From an uncultured Rhodanobacteraceae bacterium (GTDB lineage: Bacteria > Pseudomonadota > Gammaproteobacteria > Xanthomonadales > Rhodanobacteraceae), in contig CAJXGK010000143.1 in the NCBI GenBank assembly GCA_913053815.1, forward strand, positions 1 through 5,618: 5,618 nt of DNA. The letters run 5' to 3'. This document shows, one piece after another, positions 1 to 5,618 of this stretch. A program made the translations under genes and the position numbers. Under the pieces are notes generated by a model that worked only from the letters and a program-made list of their open reading frames with translations, was not told where the DNA came from and made no database searches. Position 1 is the first letter of the stretch. Every line of letters begins with the position of its first letter.

Positions 1-31
1 CATGAACCCTTCCCGCCGCGTCCCCGTGCCA

Positions 32-60
32 TTGACAATATAGACGTTTACACGTATAGA
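32..60 (+). promoter_or_regulatory. Probable sigma70 promoter for cysB
   Basis: A perfect -35 hexamer TTGACA lies at 32-37. After exactly 17 bases comes TATAGA at 55-60, which matches four of six positions of the -10 consensus, including TATA. Transcription would start near 66-68, giving a leader of about 180 bases before cysB. The -10 box lies inside the second copy of the TATAGACGT repeat, so a protein bound there would occlude polymerase. This is read from the sequence only; no start site is known. Confidence 0.6.
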
Positions 61-83
61 CGTAGATGCATGAACGTTATAGA
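39..83. repeat. TATAGACGT / ACGT repeat cluster over the promoter (operator-like)
   Basis: The nonamer TATAGACGT occurs at 39-47 and 55-63, 16 bases apart, and TATAGA recurs at 78-83. The palindrome ACGT occurs at 44-47, 52-55 and 60-63 with an exact period of 8, and again at 74-77. The cluster covers the spacer, the -10 box and the predicted transcription start of cysB. Enteric CysB represses its own promoter, so autoregulation is a natural guess, but CysB sites are poorly conserved and this pattern does not match one that I can name. Confidence 0.4.
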
Positions 84-118
84 TCTCCCCACAGCAAGAA
101 CTCATGGCGCTTTGGTAG

Positions 119-150
119 ATGACATCCGGCGTATAGCCGACTTGTGTCAT
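119..150 (+). other. Possible stem-loop in the cysB leader
   Basis: ATGACA at 119-124 pairs with TGTCAT at 145-150. Inside it CGGC at 127-130 pairs with GCCG at 136-139 around the loop GTATA. The two stems are separated by an asymmetric internal loop (2 and 5 bases). No U-tract follows, so it is not a terminator, and I recognise no riboswitch family. A smaller hairpin, CGGA/TCCG, lies at 152-165. Short stems like these occur by chance. Confidence 0.25.
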
Positions 151-247
151 ACGGACTCACATCCGCAAGGCTCACGTTACAAACGATGTCAGTGCGGTTA
201 TTCGCAACCCCTCTATCTTTTCCACGAATGCCCGCAGAGTACCCACC

Positions 248-1240
248 ATGACACTCATTCAGCTCCGTTATCTGGTCGCCATCGCTGACGCCAGTCTCAA
301 CATCACCCTTGCCTCGCAGCATGTTCACGCTACCCAGCCCGGCCTGAGCAAACAACTCAAAAAGCTTGAAGAAGAACTGGGTTTCCAGTTGTTCGTACGC
401 AGGGGCAAAAGCCTTGCATCTATCACCCATGCAGGTCAGCAAGTCATGCGTCGGGCACGAAAGATGCTTGATGAAGCCGCTAACATTCGGTCAATCGCGG
501 CCAATCTTCGTAACGAGGATCAAGGCGAGCTACGCATCGCGACCACCCATACCCAGGCCCGCTTCGCGCTCCCTGAGGCCATCTCTGCACTCAATCTGCA
601 ATACCCATTGGTACGCGTACATCTACAGCCCGGTGGGGACCGTGATGTCCTGGCACAGCTCGAATCGGGTTGGGCGGATCTTGCCGTGATCAGCCGTGCC
701 GGCGCGCCACCACCCCTTGGCGTCGCCCTACCTGCCTACCGCTGGAATCGGGTGATTCTGGTACCGCATCAGCACCCGCTGACCTCTCGCAGCCACGCCC
801 TCAGTCTTGCAGATCTCGCCGGACAACCTTTGGTCAGTTACGAATCTTCTCTAAAACCCGAATCCTCTTTACGCCGCGCATTCGAAACCGAGGGGCTGTC
901 GCCACAAATCGTCATGACGGCCAGTGATGCCGATCTGATAAAAATCTATGTGCGTGCCGGCCTTGGGGTAGGGGTACTCGCTGAAATGGCCATACTCCCA
1001 AGCGATGCTGACCTGCATAGCCTTGATGCCGATCACCTGCTTCCACAATGCACTACCTGGATCGTGTTGCGCCGGGAAACCATACTACGCGAATATGTAC
1101 TGGATTTTATCCATAAGTTTGCCCCGCATCTTGCTCGTCAGGATATCACCCGCGCGCTGACCGAACCCAGCCCCCGCTATTGGCCACCGGTACCGCACTG
1201 GCGCGAACGCAACCTGGCGGATATTTCTGCTAGCGCCTAA
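248..1240 (+). CDS. cysB: CysB-type LysR-family transcriptional regulator
   Basis: This 330-residue protein (E. coli CysB has 324) is the expected activator of sulfur-assimilation genes, normally responding to O- or N-acetylserine and opposed by sulfide or thiosulfate. The N-terminal winged helix-turn-helix (about residues 1-60) includes LRYLVAIAD and TQPGLSKQLKKLEEELG. The effector-domain hallmark IATTHTQAR is at residues 97-105, so Thr100, Thr102 and Gln103 of the known sulfate pocket are kept. W166, DADLIKIYVRAGLGVGV and FIHKFAPHLAR are also CysB-like. Thr149 is Ser here. The TGRS segment that holds Thr202 in E. coli is replaced by KPES near residues 203-206. The ATG at 248 aligns with the E. 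coli start; no strong Shine-Dalgarno sequence precedes it. The gene converges on cysH. Family assignment is firm; the effector response may differ because of the pocket changes. A Cbl-like paralogue is a less likely alternative. Confidence 0.93.
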   Translation: MTLIQLRYLVAIADASLNITLASQHVHATQPGLSKQLKKLEEELGFQLFVRRGKSLASITHAGQQVMRRARKMLDEAANIRSIAANLRNEDQGELRIATTHTQARFALPEAISALNLQYPLVRVHLQPGGDRDVLAQLESGWADLAVISRAGAPPPLGVALPAYRWNRVILVPHQHPLTSRSHALSLADLAGQPLVSYESSLKPESSLRRAFETEGLSPQIVMTASDADLIKIYVRAGLGVGVLAEMAILPSDADLHSLDADHLLPQCTTWIVLRRETILREYVLDFIHKFAPHLARQDITRALTEPSPRYWPPVPHWRERNLADISASA

Positions 1241-1265
1241 TTTTCCCGGTACAAAGATCACCCCC

Positions 1266-1991
1266 TCAGATCGAGCCGTGCAGCCCGCACTCGCGTTTGA
1301 GACCAAAGAACCGGGTGTTTTCAATATCCACGCCTGGCTGTACCGGTTGTGTCGTGTGCGTGTCGCCAATCGATACATACCCCCTTGCGCACAAAGGATG
1401 ACGAGGCAAGTCATGGTCTACGAGATACTGATCCACATCGGCATCGCTCCAGTCCGCCAAGGGGTGCCATTTCCAGAAGCCGTTGCTGAATTCTACAAAG
1501 GGAATCGATGTACGGCTGCGTGACTGACTGCGACGTAATCCGGCCAACCAGCTGCCCACCCCCAGTGCGGCTAGAGCTTGGCGCATTGGCTCGATCTTGC
1601 GTACCCGGTTGTACTCCTCGATCCCCACTAGTCCCTGCTCCCATAAACGGCCATGGCGCACCTCATACCAAGCTGGACTCAGTTCTGCCATATAGACTTT
1701 CAGGTTGAGCGAAAGCCGGTCTGTCATCTGATCAATAAACTGATATGTTTCGGGAAACAGGTATCCGGTATCAATCAATACCACAGGAATATCGGGATAC
1801 AAAAGGGTGACCAGATGCAGTGATACGGCCGCCTGAGCACCAAAACTGGAAGACAATACGTGCATACTGGGCCCGTTTTCCAACGCCCAGACCACTCGCT
1901 CGACGGCACAACGATCCGCCAACCAGGCATTCAATTCAGTCAGTGCCCGAGCATCATCCCCCACGATGCCGGCAAGTTGTCCGGCACTCAT
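1266..1991 (-). CDS. cysH: Phosphoadenylyl-sulfate (PAPS) reductase, thioredoxin-dependent
   Basis: The enzyme reduces PAPS to sulfite and adenosine 3',5'-bisphosphate in the cytoplasm, using thioredoxin or glutaredoxin. It has 241 residues (E. coli 244). Visible motifs are the PP-loop SSSFGAQ (47-53), [10 protein letters not shown] (73-82), [10 protein letters not shown] (151-160), GDTHTT (209-214) and the C-terminal KRECGLH with the single catalytic cysteine at residue 235. The cysteine pairs that hold the [4Fe-4S] cluster of APS reductases are absent: their positions read YNRVRKIEP and SIGDTHTTQ. The substrate is therefore predicted to be PAPS, so an APS kinase (CysC) must be encoded elsewhere. 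The ATG overlaps the cysI stop as ATGA, and AGGGAAG at 1998-2004 is a good Shine-Dalgarno sequence six bases upstream, which fixes the start. It is the last gene of the cysJIH operon as seen here. Confidence 0.96.
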   Translation of the reverse strand: MSAGQLAGIVGDDARALTELNAWLADRCAVERVVWALENGPSMHVLSSSFGAQAAVSLHLVTLLYPDIPVVLIDTGYLFPETYQFIDQMTDRLSLNLKVYMAELSPAWYEVRHGRLWEQGLVGIEEYNRVRKIEPMRQALAALGVGSWLAGLRRSQSRSRTSIPFVEFSNGFWKWHPLADWSDADVDQYLVDHDLPRHPLCARGYVSIGDTHTTQPVQPGVDIENTRFFGLKRECGLHGSI

Positions 1992-3682
1992 ACCACGCTT
2001 CCCTGGACAGTCGTTGGGCCGGGTTCGAGCCCGATGATCCCGGCATGAACGAGAAAATCCCCAAACTTCTCGGTTTCGCCACGGACCAGTACGTAGCGTG
2101 CGAACAGCGGTTCAAGCGCATCGAGTATGGCCTGCTCATCGATATTTTGCCGATACAGTCGATTTAAGCGCTGACCCTGAAAATCACCACCAAGTCGCAG
2201 ATCGTAACGACCCGGCCCCCGCCCTACCAATGCGATTTCGGCGAGATACGGGCGTGAACAACCATTGGGGCATCCGGAGACCCGCAGCAGAATGGGGGTA
2301 TCGATCAGTCCGTACCGATCAAGTAGTTGCTCCAGACTGCTGAGCAAAACAGGCAAATACCGTTCACTCTCGGCCATGGCCAAGCCACAGGTCGGTAAGG
2401 CTACACAAGCCATCGCGTGGCGACGTATGCCACTCTGCTTGCGGTACCCATCCAGGCCGTAGTCACGCACGATCGAATCGATGCCGGCGCGATCCTTCCC
2501 GGCAACCTTGGCAACGATAACGTTCTGATTGCAGGTCAGCCGAAAATCACCATGATGCACCCGGGCCAGTGCCCGCAGCCCGCTCAATATACGGCCGTCC
2601 TCGTGATCGGCGAGACGTCCGGATTCAATAGACAGGGTCAGGTGCCAGAACCCCTCGTGACCTTCAATCCATCCATAGCGGTCGCTATTACGCTCGAAGT
2701 AATACGGGCGTTCCGGAGCCAGTGCATGGCCGAGCCGCCGCTCGACTTCATCCTGGAATACCTGGAGTCCGCGACGATCGATGGTGTATTTGAGCCGGGC
2801 ATGCCGACGATCGGCACGCTCACCCCAATCGCGGTGTACCCCGACCATGACTTCGGCCAGGGCTAGAACCTCATCGACACCGACAAATCCGATCACGTTG
2901 GCAAGGCGTGGATAGGTACTCGCATCATGCTGTGTCACTCCCATGCCGCCGCCAATCGCGACATTGAAACCGGCCAGTCTACCGCACTCGATGATCGCAA
3001 TTAAACCCATATCCTGGGACAACACATCAATATCGTTGAGTGGCGGAATAGCCAGACCGATCTTGAACTTCCTGGGCAGATAATTGGCTCCATACAGCGG
3101 TTCCGACTCCACTTCACCGACCCGCTTTTCGCCGTCCAGCCAGATTTCGTGATACGCACGAGTATGCGGAGTCAGGTGCTTGGAAAGCCGCTCTGCCCAC
3201 TCATAGACCAGGCCATGGGTTGCCGATTCAATGGGATTGGTAGTACATACCACCGTGCGCACTACATCGCCGCAGGCCGCGATAGTTGTGGCCAGGGCGT
3301 GATGAATGGCAGCAATGGTCGATTTCAGCTGCCCTTTGAGAATGCCGTGCCACTGCAACGTCTGGCGAGAGGTAATGCGCAGGCTTCCATCGGCATATTC
3401 CCGCGCCAGACGGTCAAATTCCAACCATTGCACAGGGGTCACCACCCCGCCGGGAAGCCGTGCACGAAGCATGAACGCATGAGCGGGTTCGAGCTTCTGC
3501 TGGCGTCGTTCTTCGCGTAGATCACGGTTATCTTGCAGGTAACCACCGTGAAACTTTAGTAGGCCGGCATCAGCATCGCTTACCGCACCGGTTAGTGGAT
3601 CGGCTAGACTCGTAATAATCGTGCCACGAAGAAACTGACTGGCGAGCTTGATCTGCTCGAGTTCTGAAGGGTTAGTAGTCAT
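1988..3682 (-). CDS. cysI: Sulfite reductase (NADPH) hemoprotein beta subunit
   Basis: CysI carries the siroheme and [4Fe-4S] centre that reduce sulfite to sulfide by six electrons supplied by CysJ. The 564 residues match the family (E. coli 570). Two ferredoxin-like half-domains and two siroheme/iron-sulfur domains are recognisable. The cluster ligands are Cys426, Cys432, Cys471 and Cys475, in MACVALPTC and RVSGCPNGC, with spacing identical to E. coli 434/440/479/483. The substrate-pocket residues Arg73, Arg142, Lys205 and Lys207 (E. coli R83, R153, K215, K217) are all kept. The ATG at 3682 starts one base after the cysJ stop; an open frame runs further upstream, to 3775, but that part lies antiparallel-free inside cysJ in another frame and has no family similarity, so it is rejected. 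The stop overlaps the cysH start by ATGA. No sign of damage; it looks fully active. Confidence 0.97.
   Translation of the reverse strand: MTTNPSELEQIKLASQFLRGTIITSLADPLTGAVSDADAGLLKFHGGYLQDNRDLREERRQQKLEPAHAFMLRARLPGGVVTPVQWLEFDRLAREYADGSLRITSRQTLQWHGILKGQLKSTIAAIHHALATTIAACGDVVRTVVCTTNPIESATHGLVYEWAERLSKHLTPHTRAYHEIWLDGEKRVGEVESEPLYGANYLPRKFKIGLAIPPLNDIDVLSQDMGLIAIIECGRLAGFNVAIGGGMGVTQHDASTYPRLANVIGFVGVDEVLALAEVMVGVHRDWGERADRRHARLKYTIDRRGLQVFQDEVERRLGHALAPERPYYFERNSDRYGWIEGHEGFWHLTLSIESGRLADHEDGRILSGLRALARVHHGDFRLTCNQNVIVAKVAGKDRAGIDSIVRDYGLDGYRKQSGIRRHAMACVALPTCGLAMAESERYLPVLLSSLEQLLDRYGLIDTPILLRVSGCPNGCSRPYLAEIALVGRGPGRYDLRLGGDFQGQRLNRLYRQNIDEQAILDALEPLFARYVLVRGETEKFGDFLVHAGIIGLEPGPTTVQGSVV
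1998..2004 (-). promoter_or_regulatory. Shine-Dalgarno sequence of cysH inside the end of cysI
   Basis: The minus strand reads AGGGAAG, then six bases, then ATGA, where ATG starts cysH and TGA ends cysI. The arrangement supports translational coupling of the two subunits of the pathway and fixes the cysH start. Confidence 0.65.
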
Positions 3683-3683
3683 A

Positions 3684-5294
3684 TCAGTACACATCCCGTA
3701 CATAACGGCCTTGGCGCATGAGATCGGTGAGCCAGGCCTGGGCCTCGTCAGGTTGCTGTCCGCCCTGGTTGGCAACGATCTCGATCAACGCCTGGTGAAC
3801 ATCTGCCGCCATGTGCTTTGCATCACCGCAGACGTAGAGATGTGCGCCTGCGCAGAGCCAGGTGAACAGATCTCTACCCTGCTCAAGCAAGCGCTGCTGA
3901 ACATGGACCCGGGCGCTGGTATCACGTGAAAAGGCCAGATCGATCCGCTGCAATACCCCGCTTTTTATTGCTGCCTGCCATTCACTCTGGTAGAGGAAAT
4001 CCCGGTTAAAATGATGATTCCCGAACACTAACCAGTTGCGGCCACTGCCACCACGGTGCTGTCGCTCCTGCAGGAACCCCCGGAACGGCGCCACCCCGGT
4101 ACCGGGGCCGATCATGATGACGTCACGTGCCGAATCGGACGGCAGCCGGAAACGCTCGTTCGGTTCGATAAAAACCGAAACCTGCGCCCCTTCGCGGGCG
4201 GCGGCAAGAAAAGATGAGGCAGCACCCCAGTGCGGTATACCATCCCGGGTATAGGAAACGACCGCAACCGTAAGATGTACTTCGTCACCTACCTCCTGCT
4301 GGCTGGAGGCAATCGAATACATACGAGGCTGTAGTGGGCGCAATGTCGCAATCAGCTGTTCGGCAGACCACTCGACCGGATATCGACGTAACAGGTCGAT
4401 GGGCTGATCTCGTTCCAAAAGGTCGGCAAACGCGCCCTGTTGGTCGGCTTGTAGCAGCTGATTGAGGGTTTCGTGATGACCCCTTTCAGCATGCGCCTCG
4501 ATCCAGGAACGGTATGGCTTGGTGATATCTCGTTCGTAACTGAGCCATTCCCGCAATGACAAGGTACGCTTAGCGAAAGTAACCGGCTGCGTACCCTCCA
4601 GCTGCAGTGTTCCCAACCACTGCTCAACCAGTGCTGCGGGGTTGGCCGGGCAGACCCCCAGCGCATCCCCGGGGTGATAGTGCAGACCCGAACCCTGCAG
4701 CGACAGTTCAAGATGGCGAATCTCGCGCTCGCTGTCCCGGGCTACAATCCGCTGGTTGGTCAGTACCGAAGCGATAAATGGTTGTTTGCGAGACCAGCTC
4801 GGGGTTGGTTCCGGAGTGCGTGGTGGCATCAATCGCAACGTTGGTGCCACACACGGCAGTGCTTCGACTACTTTACCCAACACCTGCTCAGTCCAGGGCT
4901 TAGCAACCTCCTCGATGGCGACATCCGCTTCGCCGAGGTCAATCAGACGGGTGGCCCCCTGCTTTTCCAGGCACCCGTCAAGCCGGCGGCCCACAGCACA
5001 GAACTTGGGGTAACTCGAGTCACCCAGACCCAGTACGGCAAAATGCAGGTTGGGTAGCCTGGGAGCGCGTTTTCCACTAAGCCACTCGACCAGGCCGCGA
5101 GCGTCATCCGGGGGCTCACCCTCTCCATGAGTGCTGATTATGATGATGAGATAGCGCTCTTTTGCGAGGTTGCGTAACGGATAGGTATCGGCGCGTACCA
5201 AGTGCAAACGAATGCCCTGATCATGACCACGCTGCACCAGTTCTTCAGCAACTTGCCGGGCATGACCGGTTTGGCTTCCATAGAGGACGGTCAG
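3684..5294 (-). CDS. cysJ: Sulfite reductase (NADPH) flavoprotein alpha subunit, irregular 5' end
   Basis: CysJ passes electrons from NADPH through FAD and FMN to the CysI hemoprotein. Numbered from the CTG at 5294 it has 536 residues, against 599 in E. coli; the missing part is the extension before the flavodoxin domain. FMN-binding loops are GSQTGHA (6-12), STHGEGEPP (54-62) and GLGDSSY (89-95). FAD motifs are RMYSIASS (324-331) and GAASSFL (357-363). NADPH motifs are GPGTGVAPFRGF (396-407) and VCGDAKHMAADV (488-499), and the protein ends in the family-typical RDVY. The frame is open only up to 5309, where a TGA lies just upstream, and contains no ATG before the FMN loop. The GTG at 5237 is a possible start, but it would remove GSQTG and the first beta strand. 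CTG at 5294 keeps the strand TVLYGSQTG and overlaps the stop of a 25-codon ATG frame. A one-base frameshift joining the two frames is equally possible. Function is certain; the start and intactness are not. Confidence 0.9.
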   Translation of the reverse strand: MTVLYGSQTGHARQVAEELVQRGHDQGIRLHLVRADTYPLRNLAKERYLIIIISTHGEGEPPDDARGLVEWLSGKRAPRLPNLHFAVLGLGDSSYPKFCAVGRRLDGCLEKQGATRLIDLGEADVAIEEVAKPWTEQVLGKVVEALPCVAPTLRLMPPRTPEPTPSWSRKQPFIASVLTNQRIVARDSEREIRHLELSLQGSGLHYHPGDALGVCPANPAALVEQWLGTLQLEGTQPVTFAKRTLSLREWLSYERDITKPYRSWIEAHAERGHHETLNQLLQADQQGAFADLLERDQPIDLLRRYPVEWSAEQLIATLRPLQPRMYSIASSQQEVGDEVHLTVAVVSYTRDGIPHWGAASSFLAAAREGAQVSVFIEPNERFRLPSDSARDVIMIGPGTGVAPFRGFLQERQHRGGSGRNWLVFGNHHFNRDFLYQSEWQAAIKSGVLQRIDLAFSRDTSARVHVQQRLLEQGRDLFTWLCAGAHLYVCGDAKHMAADVHQALIEIVANQGGQQPDEAQAWLTDLMRQGRYVRDVY

Positions 5295-5368
5295 GTCGTG
5301 CCAAGGTGTTCAGTCAAGGTGTCAGCCTGTTCCTCTCCCAATCCCCGATGAATTAAGGCAATTTCCAT
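5291..5368 (-). CDS. 25-codon frame: frameshifted CysJ N-terminus or coupled leader ORF
   Basis: An ATG at 5368-5366 opens a frame reading MEIALIHRGLGEEQAD and continuing to LTEHLGTT before TGA at 5293-5291. This TGA overlaps CTG at 5294-5292, the first usable codon of the cysJ frame, as CTGA. The peptide is charged and helix-like (EEQADTLTEHLG), which would suit the helical stretch that precedes the flavodoxin domain of CysJ, but I cannot align it residue by residue. The ribosome site is weak (GGTGG about 12 bases upstream). No slippery heptamer is visible at the junction, so programmed frameshifting is not supported. Either a single-base indel splits a longer cysJ here, or this is a short leader translated in coupling with cysJ. 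Confidence 0.35.
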   Translation of the reverse strand: MEIALIHRGLGEEQADTLTEHLGTT

Positions 5369-5521
5369 TTCAAGGTAGTGCCACCGGGAGTGTCTATTTC
5401 ATCGTACTCGGAGGCTTTGCTCGTACTCTACTTACGTGTCCAGCACTATCCGCGTAGTGGGAGAGCAGCAAGTGGCCAATTGGTTCAACAAATCGCAAAC
5501 TTCTGAAAAATTGGGCTCTTG
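5369..5521. other. Gene-free stretch upstream of cysJ with short repeats
   Basis: No credible coding frame is visible on either strand. The octamer TCGTACTC occurs at 5402-5409 and 5421-5428, 19 bases apart. CCAATTGG at 5476-5483 is a perfect palindrome, and CAGCAAG at 5466-5472 is inverted as CTTGCTG at 5532-5538. No convincing -35/-10 pair for the cysJIH operon could be picked by eye. GTGTC occurs at 5390-5394 and 5436-5440; the first begins GTGTCTATTTC and could be the tip of a mobile element, but no matching end or duplication is in the window. Confidence 0.4.
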
Positions 5522-5617
5522 CTACTTGTCGCTTGCTGTTCGCCGATCATCGATTGGCGTGTCGGCTTGGATTTGGTTGCCGCTCATGACGACGTCGCCC
5601 ACGCGGGATTCAATGAG
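5522..5617 (-). CDS. Possible C-terminal end of an unidentified gene entering the window
   Basis: A minus-strand frame is open from the window edge for 31 codons and ends at TAG (5524-5522). It reads LIESRVGDVVMSGNQIQA and then a polar tail ending in TASDK. A hydrophilic tail of this kind is plausible for a protein C-terminus, but 31 open codons at a window edge are weak evidence. An internal ATG at 5587-5585 would give a 21-residue peptide. I do not recognise the family. If real, it would be the gene upstream of cysJ, in the same direction, 153 bases before the 25-codon frame. Confidence 0.25.
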   Translation of the reverse strand, partial: LIESRVGDVVMSGNQIQADTPIDDRRTASDK

Positions 5618-5618
5618 C

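Noticed and set aside
1..32. Divergent minus-strand gene start at the left edge
   Set aside because: GGGAAGGG at 7-14 followed by ATG at 3-1 on the minus strand is suggestive of a divergent gene start, but no codons beyond the start lie in the window. The frame from ATG at 32-30 is only ten codons long here.
77..442. 121-codon minus-strand frame
   Set aside because: Runs antisense through the helix-turn-helix region of cysB and its leader; no recognisable domain.
2417..2866. 149-codon plus-strand frame
   Set aside because: It lies wholly antisense to the conserved middle of cysI, and its residues follow the codon structure of cysI; no family resemblance.
3149..3520. 123-codon plus-strand frame
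   Set aside because: Antisense shadow of the N-terminal half of cysI.
3683..3775. N-terminal extension of cysI
   Set aside because: The frame is open to 3775 but overlaps the conserved cysJ C-terminus; family length and the ATG at 3682 right after the cysJ stop support the shorter protein.
3648..3929. 93-codon plus-strand frame across the cysJ/cysI junction
   Set aside because: Antisense to the conserved NADPH-binding end of cysJ; no own ribosome site or similarity.
5285..5305. Programmed ribosomal frameshift in cysJ
   Set aside because: No slippery heptamer, homopolymer run or downstream structure was seen at the frame junction.
1..5618. CRISPR arrays, tRNA or rRNA genes, defence or toxin-antitoxin modules
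   Set aside because: No evenly spaced repeats of CRISPR type, no cloverleaf or rRNA-like segment, and no toxin, nuclease or defence domain in any credible frame.

Overview
The window carries a compact assimilatory sulfate-reduction locus. On the minus strand, in transcription order, are cysJ (sulfite reductase flavoprotein), cysI (sulfite reductase hemoprotein) and cysH (PAPS reductase). A plus-strand LysR-family regulator of the CysB type converges on cysH and ends 25 bases from it. Together these genes cover PAPS to sulfite (CysH) and sulfite to sulfide (CysJI), plus the regulator expected to control them. The steps before this (sulfate uptake, cysDN, cysC), siroheme synthesis (cysG) and cysteine synthase are not in the window.

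The organism is most likely a gammaproteobacterium or a close relative such as Acidithiobacillia. A CysB-type regulator, a PAPS-type CysH without iron-sulfur cysteines and a linked cysJIH order are typical of that part of the proteobacteria. This is inferred from family knowledge, and the sequence does not fix a genus.

Layout: positions 1-247 are a leader and promoter region with a good sigma70-like promoter, a cluster of ACGT / TATAGACGT repeats and a possible stem-loop. cysB is at 248-1240. A 25-base gap follows. cysH (1266-1991), cysI (1988-3682) and cysJ (3684 to about 5294) lie on the minus strand. cysI and cysH overlap by ATGA, and cysJ and cysI are one base apart, so the three form one translationally tight operon. 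Positions 5369-5521 show no gene, and at 5522-5617 a minus-strand frame runs in from outside the window.

The main oddities are two. First, the 5' end of cysJ is irregular: the normal N-terminal extension before the flavodoxin domain is missing, no ATG exists in the correct frame, and a 25-codon ATG frame ends at a TGA that overlaps the only plausible (CTG) start. This is either a one-base frameshift or a coupled non-canonical start. Second, the CysB protein keeps the Thr100/Thr102/Gln103 part of the sulfate/inducer pocket but has lost the conserved TGRS segment containing Thr202. I found no defence system, CRISPR array, RNA gene or clearly new system; otherwise this is a recognisable metabolic locus.
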